This document shows, piece by piece, positions 1 through 8,943 of a stretch of 64,000 nucleotides of DNA; the stretch's first letter is position 1, and each line of letters begins with the position of its first letter. Below the pieces are notes generated by a model. The model did no database searches. It saw only the letters and a program-made list of their open reading frames with translations, and was not told the DNA's origin. The DNA lies in assembly GCF_035961655.1 (NCBI RefSeq), contig NZ_CP108393.1, forward strand, positions 1,674,001 to 1,738,000, in the 5' to 3' direction. The position numbers and the translations under genes are program-made. The DNA comes from Streptomyces sp. NBC_01317. Its GTDB lineage: Bacteria; Actinomycetota; Actinomycetes; Streptomycetales; Streptomycetaceae.

Positions 1-827
1 CCGAGATCGAGGCGCTCAACGCGGGCAGCATCGACATCGGCTTCATCGGCCCCTCCCCCGCGATCAACGGCTACGTCCAGACCAAGGGCAAGAGCCTGCG
101 GATCATCGGCGGTTCCGCCTCCGGCGGGGTCAAGCTGGTGGTCAACCCGAAGAAGATCAAGACCCTGGACGACCTCAAGGGCAAGAAGATAGCCACCCCG
201 CAGCTGGGCAACACGCAGGACGTGGCGTTCCTCAACTGGATCTCGGAGAAGGGCTGGAAGGTCGACGCCCAGTCCGGCAAGGGTGACGTCTCCGTCGTCC
301 GTACGGACAACAAGATCACCCCGGACGCCTACAAGGCCGGTTCGATCGACGGCGCGTGGGTGCCGGAGCCGACCGCGTCCAAGCTGGTCGCCGAGGGCGC
401 GAAGGTGCTCCTCAACGAGTCGGACCTGTGGCCGGACAAGCAGTTCGTGATCACGAACATCATCGTGTCGCAGACGTTCCTCTCCGCCCACCCGGACGTC
501 GTCGAGGCCGTGCTGCGCGGCTCGGTGAAGACGAACGCCTGGATCAACGCCAACGAGGACCAGGCGAAGGCGTCGGCCAACGAGGCGCTCAAGACCCTGT
601 CGGGCAAGGCGCTGCCGCCCGAGGTCCTCGACCCGGCGTGGGAGTCCATCAAGGTCACCAACGACCCGCTGGCCTCCACGCTCCAGTCCGAGGCCGACCA
701 CGCGGTGAAGGCCGGTCTGCTGGAGAAGCCCGACCTGGCCGGCATCTACGACCTGGGCCCGCTGAACAAGGTGCTCAAGGCCGCCGGTGAGCCCGAGGTC
801 GCCGACGCCGGTCTCGGCGTCAAGTAA
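1..827 (+). CDS. ssuA: Sulfonate/taurine-type ABC transporter substrate-binding protein (5' truncated)
   Basis: Extracytoplasmic binding protein of an SsuA/TauA/NMT1-type importer that captures alkanesulfonates or related sulfur compounds. The left window edge removes the signal peptide; the first full codon is at base 3 and 274 residues are visible. The reading frame opens within the typical ligand-cleft segment (GSIDIGFIGPSPAIN) and continues through a type-2 periplasmic-binding fold to TAA at 825-827. The ATPase and permease follow at once, and a siroheme chelatase closes the cluster, which points to sulfur assimilation rather than nitrate. Family assignment is secure; exact substrate (sulfonate, taurine, sulfate ester) cannot be read from the sequence. 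Confidence 0.88.
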   Translation, partial: EIEALNAGSIDIGFIGPSPAINGYVQTKGKSLRIIGGSASGGVKLVVNPKKIKTLDDLKGKKIATPQLGNTQDVAFLNWISEKGWKVDAQSGKGDVSVVRTDNKITPDAYKAGSIDGAWVPEPTASKLVAEGAKVLLNESDLWPDKQFVITNIIVSQTFLSAHPDVVEAVLRGSVKTNAWINANEDQAKASANEALKTLSGKALPPEVLDPAWESIKVTNDPLASTLQSEADHAVKAGLLEKPDLAGIYDLGPLNKVLKAAGEPEVADAGLGVK

Positions 828-890
828 CCGCCGCGACCGATCTGTTCGCAGGATTCTCAGGACTCTCAGGATTCCCAGGAGGTGACGACC

Positions 891-1682
891 ATGGCAACGA
901 CGCTCACCAAGGCCGCCGACGGCACCACGTCGGTGGACCACGCCGCGCGCATCGCGCACGTCTCCAAGACCTTCGCGACCCCCGCGGGGCGGCAGCTCGT
1001 GCTGGACGACATCACGCTCGATGTCGCTCCGGGTGAGTTCGTCACCCTCCTGGGAGCCTCGGGCTGCGGCAAGTCCACACTGCTCAACCTGGTGGCCGGG
1101 CTCGACCGCCCGACCGCTGGGTCCATCGAGACGCCGGGCGGGCGCCCGGCCCTGATGTTCCAGGAGCACGCGCTGTTCCCGTGGCTGACCGCGGGCAAGA
1201 ACATCGAACTGGCCCTGCGGCTGCGCGGGGTGCCCAAGCAGGACCGCAGGCCCGAGGCGGAGCGGCTGCTCGGGCTCGTACGGCTCGAAGGGGCGTACGG
1301 CAAGCGGGTGCACGAGCTGTCCGGCGGGATGCGGCAGCGGGTCGCGCTGGCGCGCGCGCTGGCCCAGGACAGCCAACTGCTGCTGATGGACGAGCCGTTC
1401 GCGGCGCTCGACGCCATCACCCGCGACGTGCTGCACGACGAGCTGACGCGGATCTGGCGGGAGACGAACCTGTCGGTGCTCTTCGTCACCCACAACGTAC
1501 GGGAGGCGGTACGGCTCGCCGAGCGTGTCGTCCTGCTGTCCTCGCGCCCCGGCCGGATCGCCCGCGAGTGGCGGGTGGACATCCCGCAGCCGCGCCGGAT
1601 CGAGGACGCCGAGGTGGCGGAGCTGTCCGTCGAGATCACCGAAGAACTGCGTGGGGAGATCCGCCGACATGGCCAGCACTGA
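891..1682 (+). CDS. ssuB: Sulfonate/taurine-type ABC transporter ATP-binding protein
   Basis: Cytoplasmic ATPase energising the importer, 263 aa. Visible motifs are Walker A GASGCGKST (about residues 54-62), signature LSGGMRQRVALARAL (about 143), Walker B LLLMDEPF (about 163) and the switch histidine in VTHN (about 199). An in-frame GTG lies at 882, but the ribosome site AGGAGG at 877-882 overlaps that GTG and sits eight bases before ATG 891, so 891 is preferred. The 3' end overlaps the permease start by 14 bases, indicating translational coupling. Similar to SsuB/TauB and NrtD; operon context favours sulfonate-type transport. Confidence 0.92.
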   Translation: MATTLTKAADGTTSVDHAARIAHVSKTFATPAGRQLVLDDITLDVAPGEFVTLLGASGCGKSTLLNLVAGLDRPTAGSIETPGGRPALMFQEHALFPWLTAGKNIELALRLRGVPKQDRRPEAERLLGLVRLEGAYGKRVHELSGGMRQRVALARALAQDSQLLLMDEPFAALDAITRDVLHDELTRIWRETNLSVLFVTHNVREAVRLAERVVLLSSRPGRIAREWRVDIPQPRRIEDAEVAELSVEITEELRGEIRRHGQH

Positions 1683-2658
1683 CACGACGCCGCAGAAGGA
1701 CCCGGCGCCGGGGAACGCGGCGGCGGACGGGGTCGGCCGGTCCGACGACGCCTCTGCCAGCTCCCTCGCCCCGGACGCGCGGCCCCCGGCCGGCGGCGGA
1801 CGGGGTGACATGGCCGGTCTGGAGGCCGGGCTCGACGCGCTGGACACCGTACAGACCGGGCGGACGCCCCTGCGCCAGACCCTGGTCCAGAAGGTGCTGC
1901 CGCCCACCGTCGCCGTCCTCCTCGTGCTGTTCGTGTGGCAGATCCTGATCTGGGCGAAGGTCACCGACGACTACAAGCTGCCCTCGCCGGGCGCGGTGTG
2001 GGACGAGCTGTCCGACGCCTGGTCGGAGGGCACGCTGCTCGGCTACATCTGGACGAGCGTCTCGCGCGGTCTGCTGGGCTTCCTGCTGGCGCTGCTGATC
2101 GGCACGCCGCTGGGGCTGCTGGTCGCCCGGGTGAAGTTCGTACGGGCGGCGATCGGGCCGATCCTGTCGGGGCTCCAGTCGCTGCCGTCGGTGGCGTGGG
2201 TGCCGCCGGCCGTGATCTGGCTCGGTCTCAACGACACGATGATGTACGCCGTGATCCTGCTGGGCGCGGTCCCCTCGATCGCCAACGGGCTGGTGTCCGG
2301 GGTCGATCAGGTGCCGCCGCTCTTCCTGCGGGCCGGGCGTACCCTGGGCGCGACCGGGCTCAGGAACACCTGGCACATCATCATGCCGGCGGCGCTGCCC
2401 GGGTACTTGGCGGGGCTCAAGCAGGGCTGGGCGTTCTCCTGGCGCTCCCTGATGGCCGCGGAGATCATCGCGTCCTCGCCCGATCTCGGCGTGGGGCTTG
2501 GCCAGTTGCTGGAGAACGGCCGTACGGTCGGCAGTATGCCCATGGTGTTCCTCGCCATCCTCCTGATCCTGATCGTCGGAATCGCGATCGACCTGCTGAT
2601 CTTCAGTCCGCTGGAGCGGTGGGTCCTGCGCAACCGCGGTCTCCTCGTGAAGAGCTGA
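1669..2658 (+). CDS. ssuC: Sulfonate/taurine-type ABC transporter permease
   Basis: Integral-membrane component of the importer, 329 aa. A roughly 70-residue Ala/Gly/Pro-rich hydrophilic N-terminus precedes about six hydrophobic helices, the first near residues 82-100 (VAVLLVLFVWQILI). The EAA-type coupling loop that docks on the ATPase is visible as GRTLGATGLRNTWHIIMPAA. ATG 1669 lies inside the end of the ATPase gene; no separate promoter is needed. The long N-terminal extension is longer than in most SsuC proteins and its role is unknown. The next gene begins five bases after the stop, so all four genes appear to form one transcript. Confidence 0.9.
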   Translation: MASTDTTPQKDPAPGNAAADGVGRSDDASASSLAPDARPPAGGGRGDMAGLEAGLDALDTVQTGRTPLRQTLVQKVLPPTVAVLLVLFVWQILIWAKVTDDYKLPSPGAVWDELSDAWSEGTLLGYIWTSVSRGLLGFLLALLIGTPLGLLVARVKFVRAAIGPILSGLQSLPSVAWVPPAVIWLGLNDTMMYAVILLGAVPSIANGLVSGVDQVPPLFLRAGRTLGATGLRNTWHIIMPAALPGYLAGLKQGWAFSWRSLMAAEIIASSPDLGVGLGQLLENGRTVGSMPMVFLAILLILIVGIAIDLLIFSPLERWVLRNRGLLVKS

Positions 2659-2663
2659 TTCCC

Positions 2664-3479
2664 GTGCGCCCTCTCCATCGTCCGCCGCTCGTGCCGCCTT
2701 CTGTGCCCCCGGTCCTGCTCGTCGTCGCGCACGGCAGCCGTGACCCCCGGCACGCGGCGACCGTGCACGCCCTCGCCGGGCGGGTGCGGGCGCTGCGGCC
2801 CGGGCTGCGGGTGGAGACGGGCTTCCTGGACTTCGACACGCCTTCCGTGCCTGAGGTGTTGGACCGGCTGGCTCGGGAGGGCGCACCGCACGTGGTGGAG
2901 GTGGTGGCACAGCCGCTGCTGCTGACGCGGGCGTTCCACGCGAAGGCCGACATCCCGGCCGTCCTGCGGGAGGCGTCGGAACGCCTGCCCGGTCTGCGGA
3001 TCCGGCAGGCCGGGGTCCTCGGCCCGTCACGGCTGCTCGTGGGGGCGCTGGAGCGGCGTCTGTACGAGGCGGGGCTGGCGCGCGCCGACCGGCCGTCGAC
3101 GGGTGTGGTGCTGGCCTCGGCGGGCTCCTCCGACCCGGAGGCGGCGGCGGTGATCGCCGGGATCGCCACGGAGTGGGAGCGCCGGGCGGGCTGGTACGCG
3201 GTACGGCCCGCGTTCGCGTCGGCGTCCCTGCCCCGCACCGAGGACGCGGTACGCGCGCTGCGCGCGGAGGGCGTCCGCCGCGTCGCCGTCGCCCCGTACG
3301 TGATCGCCCCGGGCAGGCTGCCGGACCGGATCGTGGCCGGGGCGGCGGAGGGGGGCGCCGATGTCCTGGCGGAGGTGCTGGGCCCGGCGCCGGAACTGGC
3401 GAAGCTGCTGTTGGCGCGCTACGACGAGGCATGCGGGACACCGTCACCCGCACCGGCCCTGCACGGCCGGACGAGCTGA
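2664..3479 (+). CDS. Sirohydrochlorin chelatase (CbiX/SirB family)
   Basis: Predicted chelatase inserting Fe2+ (or Co2+) into sirohydrochlorin to give siroheme, the cofactor of sulfite reductase; this fits its position at the end of a sulfur-uptake operon. 271 aa from GTG 2664; in-frame GTGs at 2691 and 2703 are alternative starts. The first CbiX half begins LLVVAHGSRDPRH with the metal-binding His, and the second histidine lies in the QPLLLTRAFHAKADIP segment. A second, weaker CbiX-like half follows, as usual for the long two-lobed actinomycete forms. Spacing of five bases to the permease indicates cotranscription. Metal choice is inferred from context. Confidence 0.85.
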   Translation: MRPLHRPPLVPPSVPPVLLVVAHGSRDPRHAATVHALAGRVRALRPGLRVETGFLDFDTPSVPEVLDRLAREGAPHVVEVVAQPLLLTRAFHAKADIPAVLREASERLPGLRIRQAGVLGPSRLLVGALERRLYEAGLARADRPSTGVVLASAGSSDPEAAAVIAGIATEWERRAGWYAVRPAFASASLPRTEDAVRALRAEGVRRVAVAPYVIAPGRLPDRIVAGAAEGGADVLAEVLGPAPELAKLLLARYDEACGTPSPAPALHGRTS

Positions 3480-3519
3480 GGCCGGGCGGGCTGAGGCGGG
3501 GCGGGCTGAGGCGGGGCGA

Positions 3520-4158
3520 CTACGGCGTAAGACTGCCCGTACGCGTCCGCTTGAGCTCGAAGAAGTCCGGATATCCGGCCAGCACCCGCACACTGTCGAA
3601 GAGTTGCCCGGCGGCCTCCCCGCGCGGCGCCGAGTTCAGCACCGGCCCGAACCACACCGCCCCGTCGACGTGCATCGTCGGCGTCCCCACGTACGCGTCG
3701 GCGGCGGGATCCTTCCCCCGGTCGTGACTGCGCCCCACGGCCTCGTCGTACGACGGGTCGTGCGCGGCCCCCGCGAGGCCGGCCGGCAGCCCGAGCTCCG
3801 CGAGGGACTCACCGATCACCACGTCGAAGTCCGCTTCCTCGCGCTGATGGATCCGAGTGCCCAACGCGGTGTACAGATCCCGCAGAACGGCCTCCCCGTG
3901 CTGCTCGGCAGCGGCCACGGCAACCCGCACGGGACCGGCCGACCGGTCGACCAGATCCCGGTACCAGTCCGGGAGTTCGTTGCCGGAGTTGTGCAGACGC
4001 AGACTCATCACCCGAAAGCGGAGATCGACGGGCCGCACCCGCTCGACCTCCAGCATCCAGCGAGAGGTGATCCAGGCGAAGGGACAGGCCGGATCGAAGT
4101 AGAAGTCGACGACGGTGCGCGTTTCCTGGTCCGCCCCCGAGGGCGTCGGCGAGGTCAT
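3520..4158 (-). CDS. DsbA-family oxidoreductase, mycothiol-dependent nitroreductase-like
   Basis: 212-aa thioredoxin-fold protein of the FrnE/DsbA superfamily, closest in pattern to mycobacterial Rv2466c, a mycothiol-dependent reductase. The active-site region reads [11 protein letters not shown]: the first cysteine is present, while the second cysteine of a CxxC pair is replaced by alanine, consistent with a one-cysteine mechanism. The C-terminal [10 protein letters not shown] segment supplies the expected cis-proline. The gene begins 10 bases after the preceding leftward gene. No Shine-Dalgarno is seen, but a TANNNT box (TAGTCT) ends seven bases before ATG, so it may be transcribed as a leaderless message from inside that gap. 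Physiological substrate unknown. Confidence 0.82.
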   Translation of the reverse strand: MTSPTPSGADQETRTVVDFYFDPACPFAWITSRWMLEVERVRPVDLRFRVMSLRLHNSGNELPDWYRDLVDRSAGPVRVAVAAAEQHGEAVLRDLYTALGTRIHQREEADFDVVIGESLAELGLPAGLAGAAHDPSYDEAVGRSHDRGKDPAADAYVGTPTMHVDGAVWFGPVLNSAPRGEAAGQLFDSVRVLAGYPDFFELKRTRTGSLTP

Positions 4159-4168
4159 AGGGACAAGA

Positions 4169-5215
4169 CTAATGACCGGATGGCCCCGTCTCCCGGGCCA
4201 TTTCCCCCCTGTCCTGCTGGGCCACTTCGATGAGTACGGCCAGTTCGGCGACGGACATCGAGCCCGGCCGCCGGCGTTCGCGGGCGAAGGTGTTGGCCAC
4301 GCGCGCCAGGGTCTCGTTGACCGGGGTGGGCACGGAGTGCAGCCGCCCCAACAGGACGATCTCCCCGTTGAGATGGTCCGCCTCGATCGAGCCGGTCCCC
4401 CGGCTCAGGCTCTGCCAGGACGAACTCCCGTCCCGCCCGGCAGCGAGGTCCGGATCGAGGCCGAGGTGGTCGCTCCGGACCTCGGCCGCCTTCTCCGGGC
4501 TCACCGAGTCGATCCCGGCGGCCGCGAGAACCGCCCGCCCCTCGTCGTACGCGCGCCGCTGGATCAGCCGCGCCTCCTCCGTGTCGAGCGGCCCGGTGAG
4601 CGCCCCGAGGGAGTTGGAGAGATTGGCGAGGAGCTTGGTGTACTTCCAGCGCATCACGTCCGGGACGAGCGGCGCGAGGAGCGTGCCCTTCTCCAGACTC
4701 GCGGAGATCCGGCGGGCGGTGGCGTCGATGCCCGAGGGGTACCGGCCGAGGTGCAGCATGCCGGTGTACGGCGCGCACGGGGCCACGACCTCGCCGGGCT
4801 CGACGTGCGACGAGGGCAGCCAGACGCACATCCCGTAGACGTGGCGGAAGCGCCGCAGGGCGAGCCGTTCGTTCTCCACCCCGTTCTGCGCGCAGACCAG
4901 GGGCAGGAGTTCGCCCGCCGTACCGCCGCCCTCGACCGGCCGGCCGGACCAGGCGTCCAGGGCCGCCGCACTGTCCTGGGTCTTCACGGAGAGCAGCAGC
5001 ACGTCGTCGGGACGCAGGACGAGCGCCTCCGGGCCCTCCACGACCGGCAGCTGGTGGACGCGGGTGCCGTCGGGGGTGGTGAGCCGCAGACCGTGGGTGC
5101 GCAGCGCCTCGTAGTGGGCGCCCCGGGCGACGAGGACCACGTCCTGCCCGGTCTCGGCGAGCCGTCCGCCGATGCTGCCACCGACCGCTCCCGACCCGAT
5201 GACGATGTGGCGCAT
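4169..5215 (-). CDS. Ketopantoate reductase-like NAD(P)-dependent oxidoreductase (PanE/ApbA family)
   Basis: 348-aa two-domain dehydrogenase. The Rossmann motif [11 protein letters not shown] is at residues 8-18, followed by the typical helical C-domain segment with [17 protein letters not shown], whose Lys and Asn match the catalytic and substrate-binding positions of the family. Members reduce ketopantoate to pantoate for coenzyme A, but many actinomycete paralogues act on other 2-oxo acids, so panE is not assigned. ATG at 5215 has GGAG just upstream. The DsbA-like gene follows 10 bases downstream. Confidence 0.82.
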   Translation of the reverse strand: MRHIVIGSGAVGGSIGGRLAETGQDVVLVARGAHYEALRTHGLRLTTPDGTRVHQLPVVEGPEALVLRPDDVLLLSVKTQDSAAALDAWSGRPVEGGGTAGELLPLVCAQNGVENERLALRRFRHVYGMCVWLPSSHVEPGEVVAPCAPYTGMLHLGRYPSGIDATARRISASLEKGTLLAPLVPDVMRWKYTKLLANLSNSLGALTGPLDTEEARLIQRRAYDEGRAVLAAAGIDSVSPEKAAEVRSDHLGLDPDLAAGRDGSSSWQSLSRGTGSIEADHLNGEIVLLGRLHSVPTPVNETLARVANTFARERRRPGSMSVAELAVLIEVAQQDRGEMARETGPSGH

Positions 5216-5322
5216 CCTGACTCCGTTCGGTGTTGCCGCAGGTCAGAACCGCACTGACCTGAGAGGTCCCCGCGCTTCGAGCATAGGCGAGGCTCCCCAT
5301 CACCGTGTGCGCGTGCTCGCCC

Positions 5323-5721
5323 TCACCGCGCGGGCGTGCCCCACGGGACGTCGTCCTCCGTCTCGTGGCCGAAGACCGTGCCCTGGTGGAAGTAGAGCTT
5401 CCAGGTGTTGCCGGTCAGCCGCCACAGGGAGCTGCGGTGGGCGAGGCGGCCGTTGGAGTCGGTGTCGAAGGTCAGGTGCACCAGGTCGGGGGCGAGTTGG
5501 GTGCCCCGCATCGCGGAGGCGGTCACCGGGCGGACCGGGCTGCGGGTGCGCAGGACGTCGATGAACGAGTCCCGGTCCCAGATCCGTCCCGAGGAGCCGA
5601 ACGCCCTGAAGTCGGGGTGGAGAAGTTCCGCGAGCAGTTCGGGGGACGAGTTCACCGCCGGGTCGAGGAAGCGCAGTTCGGCCTCGACGGCGCCGGTGAC
5701 GGCGGACGTCAGCTCAGTCAC
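5323..5721 (-). CDS. NTF2-like / SnoaL-type (DUF4440-like) small protein
   Basis: 132-aa protein with the cone-shaped NTF2-like fold pattern: an N-terminal helix pair with LLHPDFRAFGSSGRIWDRDSFIDVL, then a beta-rich half ending in SSLWRLTGNTWKLYFHQGT. Such proteins bind small ligands or act as isomerases; no catalytic residue can be assigned. It starts with GTG, overlapping the stop of the upstream DUF1697 gene by eight bases (GTGACTGA arrangement), so translation is probably coupled. Function unknown. Confidence 0.75.
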   Translation of the reverse strand: MTELTSAVTGAVEAELRFLDPAVNSSPELLAELLHPDFRAFGSSGRIWDRDSFIDVLRTRSPVRPVTASAMRGTQLAPDLVHLTFDTDSNGRLAHRSSLWRLTGNTWKLYFHQGTVFGHETEDDVPWGTPAR

Positions 5722-6262
5722 GGGTCAGCTCCACCAGCTTGACGACGGTGTTCCAGTTGCGGCTGGTGGCGGTGACGCCCTTGAACAGGGCCGGTCTGCC
5801 GAGGGCCTCCGCGAGCTTGGAACGGCCGAGCCCGTTGGGGGCGTACAGGTAGAGCGCCCGGTCGCCCAGCCGGAACTCCTCCGGGAGGTACCCGGCCGGG
5901 TCCAGGGACGCGAGGCGTTCCGGGTCCACCGGCGCGGAGAAGAAGGTGACATGGAGCTGCTTGCCTTCCAGGGTGTCCGCGGGGAACGGGCAGGCGTCGG
6001 CGACGGCACGGAGGTATCCGCCGTCGCGCACCACACACCCCACGGAGAATCCGAAGCGTTCCTCGATGGCCTGTTCCAGCTCGCGGGCGACGGCGTCCTC
6101 GTCGTCGGAGGCGCTGGTGAAGACGGCGTTTCCGCTCTGGAGATGGGTGACCACGTTGTCGTGGCCGAGCCCTGAGAGCAGGGCACGCAGGTCGGTCATG
6201 GGGACGCGCTTGTGGCCGCTCACATTGATTCCGCGCAGGAGAGCCGCGTACGTCGTGGTCAT
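5714..6262 (-). CDS. DUF1697 family protein
   Basis: 182-aa protein starting MTTTYAALLRGINVSGH, which is the family hallmark (YxALLRGINVGG). The later segments THLQSGNAVF and RNWNTVVKLVEL are also typical. DUF1697 members have a ferredoxin-like fold and no established biochemical role. Start at ATG 6262 matches the conserved N-terminus; longer in-frame extensions upstream are not conserved-looking. It shares an overlapping junction with the NTF2-like gene and is divergent from the MMPL exporter, with about 230 bp of intergenic DNA between them holding both promoters. Confidence 0.85.
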   Translation of the reverse strand: MTTTYAALLRGINVSGHKRVPMTDLRALLSGLGHDNVVTHLQSGNAVFTSASDDEDAVARELEQAIEERFGFSVGCVVRDGGYLRAVADACPFPADTLEGKQLHVTFFSAPVDPERLASLDPAGYLPEEFRLGDRALYLYAPNGLGRSKLAEALGRPALFKGVTATSRNWNTVVKLVELTRD

Positions 6263-6524
6263 CAGGCCACGATAGAGGCGGCCGGGGCGCCCGGTGGAGC
6301 AACGTGCCCGGCGGGGCCCGACGCCACGTCCGGGAGGGGTGGCCGAAGGTCGGTGTAAGGGGCCCGTATCGCGCAGGTCAGGGACGGAACCAGTTCGCAG
6401 GGAGGAGACCGCCCTCGCCCCGCTCACCGGAGAGCAGGAGGAGACGGCCGGAACGCGCCCCTAGCGTGGAAACACGGAGGACGGCGGCGCTGTGCCGCTT
6501 TCACGCACGAGGGGCTGGCCCGTC

Positions 6525-8858
6525 ATGGGGAAAACAGGGGAGGGTCCGCGCGGCATCGCCGCGCGGGCCGGGAGTTGGAGCGCACGCCACCGCTGGGCGG
6601 CGGTGGGCATCTGGGTGCTGTTCGTCGTGATCGCCATGGGGCTGGGCTCGGCGGCGGGCCGGGTGGATGTCAAGGAGAGCGAGCAGCTCTCCGGCGAGGT
6701 CGGGCAGGCGCAGCGGATCATCGAGGACGCGGGACTCAAGGAGCCGGTGGGCGAGTCGGTGCTCGTCCGGGCCACTGACAGGTCAACGACCTCGAAGGCG
6801 CCGGAGTTCCGGGAGGCCGTCGCCGCGGTGGTCGAGGCGGTGGGCCGTACCGGTCGGGTGGCCGAGGTGACCTCGCCGTACGACTCCGGGACCATATCCA
6901 AGGACGGGCGCAGCGCGCTGGTGCGCTTCGACATCCGCGGGGACCCGGACACGGCGAGCGAGCGGGTCGAGCCGGTGATCAAGGCGGTCGCGGGAGTCCA
7001 GGAGAAGTACGAGGACCACCTGCTGATCGCCGAGATCGGCGGGGCGAGCATGGGCAAGACCTTCGACGACGCCTTCGGGGACGACTTCAAGCAGGCGGAG
7101 TTGTCGGCGGTGCCGGTGGCACTGGGCATCCTGCTGATCGCGTTCGGCGCTCTGGTCGCGGCGCTGCTGCCGGTGGCGCTGGCCCTGACGGCGATTCTGG
7201 CGACCACCGGGCTGATGGCGATCGTCAGTCACTACCAGCCGATGAGCGACACCGCGGACTCGGTGATGCTGCTGGTGGGGCTGGCGGTCGGGGTCGACTA
7301 CTGCCTGTTCTACCTGCGGCGCGAGCGGGAGGAGCGGGAGGCGGGGCGCGACCCGGAGACGGCGCTGCGGATCGCGGCGGCGACGAGCGGGCGCGCGATC
7401 GTGGTGTCCGGGGTGACGGTGTGTGTCGCCATGGCGGGCATGCTCTTCACCGGTCTCGCGGAGTTCCAGGCGATGGGCCTGGCCTCGCTGATGGTCGTCG
7501 CGGTCGCGATGGTCGGGTCGGTGACGGTCCTTCCGGCGCTGCTGTCGCTGCTCGGGCACCGGGTGGAGCGGGGCAGGGTGCCGTTCCTGAACCGGGCGAA
7601 GCGGCGGGGCGGTCATGCCGGTGGCTCGCGTGGCTCCGGTGGCTCCGGCGGCTCCGGCGGCTCCGGTGGCTCCGGTCGCTCCGGTCGCTCCGGCGGCGAG
7701 AGCCGCTTCTGGCGGGCGGTCCTGGAGCGGGTGCTGCGCAGGCCGAAGGTCTCGCTGGTGATCGCGGCCGGCGCGCTCGCGGCGATCGCGCTGCCCGCCG
7801 TGGGCATGAACACCCAGAACCTCACGCTGGACCAGGAGTTCGGCGACCGGTTGCCCATCGTCCGTACGTACGAGCTGGTCAACGAGGCGTTCCCCGGCGG
7901 CGCCGAGCCTGCGGAGGTGGTGGTCGAGGCCACCGACATCAACGCGGGGCCGGTCCGCAGGGCCATCGCGGACTTCCGTTCCCAGGCGGTGAGTTCGGGC
8001 GCGTCCCGGGGGCCCGTGGAGGTGGTGACCCACGACGCGGAGAACGTCGCGATCATCACCGTTCCGCTGGTCGGCGGGTCCGACCAGGACCGGGCGGAGA
8101 AGAGCCTGGCGCTGCTGCGGGACACGGTCCGCCCCGACACGTTCGGCAAGGTGTCCGGCGTCTCGGCGCCGGTGACCGGCCAGGTCGCGGGCTCGAAGGA
8201 CTTCAACGACCAGATCGTGGGGGCGGTCACCCCGGTGTTCGCCTTCGTGGTGGTCTTCGCGTTCCTGCTGATGCTGCTCTGCTTCCGGTCGCTGACGATC
8301 GCGGTGACGTCGATCGTGCTCAACCTGCTGTCGGTGGGGGCCGCGTACGGAATTCTGACGATCGTCTTCCAGCACGGCTGGGGGGCCTCGCTGGTGGGGG
8401 CGGAGGGGGTCGGCGCGATCATCTCGTGGCTGCCGCTGTTCCTGTTCGTGATCCTGTTCGGGCTCTCGATGGACTACCACGTCTTCGTGGTCTCCCGGAT
8501 CCGTGAGGCCCGCATGCAGGGCCGTACGACCCGGGACGCCATCACGCACGGCGTGGTGACGACGGCGGGGGTGGTGACCAGCGCGGCGGTCATCATGGTG
8601 GCGGTCTTCGCGATCTTCGGCACGCTGTCGATGCAGTCCATGAAGCAGATGGGCGTGGGCCTGGCGGCGGCGGTCCTGATCGACGCGACGATCATCCGGG
8701 GGGTGCTGCTCCCGGCGGTGATGGCGCTGCTGGACGACCGGAACTGGTACTTCCCCCGGTGGCTGTCCTGGCTCCCCGACCTGACGCACGACGAGAGCGC
8801 GGCGCCGGAGGGCCCGGCGCGGGACCAGACGGACACACGGGTCCCGACCCGGACCTGA
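6525..8858 (+). CDS. MMPL family RND-type exporter
   Basis: 777-aa membrane transporter of the MMPL subclass, which in actinomycetes exports lipids or hydrophobic metabolites using the proton gradient. First helix AAVGIWVLFVVIAMGLG (residues 25-41), a large extracytoplasmic loop, five helices around residues 190-350 including the proton-relay region VGVDYCLFYLRR, a cytoplasmic Gly/Ser-rich linker, then the repeat of the same plan with FGLSMDYHVFVVSRIREA. ATG 6525 is preferred; GTG 6492, eleven bases after GGAGG, would add 11 residues. It converges on an OleD-like glycosyltransferase. Substrate unknown. Confidence 0.88.
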   Translation: MGKTGEGPRGIAARAGSWSARHRWAAVGIWVLFVVIAMGLGSAAGRVDVKESEQLSGEVGQAQRIIEDAGLKEPVGESVLVRATDRSTTSKAPEFREAVAAVVEAVGRTGRVAEVTSPYDSGTISKDGRSALVRFDIRGDPDTASERVEPVIKAVAGVQEKYEDHLLIAEIGGASMGKTFDDAFGDDFKQAELSAVPVALGILLIAFGALVAALLPVALALTAILATTGLMAIVSHYQPMSDTADSVMLLVGLAVGVDYCLFYLRREREEREAGRDPETALRIAAATSGRAIVVSGVTVCVAMAGMLFTGLAEFQAMGLASLMVVAVAMVGSVTVLPALLSLLGHRVERGRVPFLNRAKRRGGHAGGSRGSGGSGGSGGSGGSGRSGRSGGESRFWRAVLERVLRRPKVSLVIAAGALAAIALPAVGMNTQNLTLDQEFGDRLPIVRTYELVNEAFPGGAEPAEVVVEATDINAGPVRRAIADFRSQAVSSGASRGPVEVVTHDAENVAIITVPLVGGSDQDRAEKSLALLRDTVRPDTFGKVSGVSAPVTGQVAGSKDFNDQIVGAVTPVFAFVVVFAFLLMLLCFRSLTIAVTSIVLNLLSVGAAYGILTIVFQHGWGASLVGAEGVGAIISWLPLFLFVILFGLSMDYHVFVVSRIREARMQGRTTRDAITHGVVTTAGVVTSAAVIMVAVFAIFGTLSMQSMKQMGVGLAAAVLIDATIIRGVLLPAVMALLDDRNWYFPRWLSWLPDLTHDESAAPEGPARDQTDTRVPTRT
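7617..7700 (+). repeat. In-gene short tandem repeat encoding a (Gly-Gly-Ser)n linker
   Basis: Nine-base units of the form GGCTCCGGC/T recur from about 7617 to 7700 inside the MMPL gene, encoding a run GGSRGSGGSGGSGGSGGSGRSGRSGG between the two transporter halves. The position corresponds to the cytoplasmic connector, so the repeat should be structurally tolerated. Perfect neighbouring units imply recent slippage; copy number probably varies between strains. Confidence 0.85.
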
Positions 8859-8943
8859 CGGACCGGTCGCACGGCCGGGGCGCGGACCAGGAGGCGTCCA
8901 GGTCCCGGCCGTACCGCACACGCGTCACCCCTTCCCGCCGCTG

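Noticed and set aside
7617..7700. Possible CRISPR-like array
   Set aside because: Units are nine bases without spacers and encode an in-frame linker.
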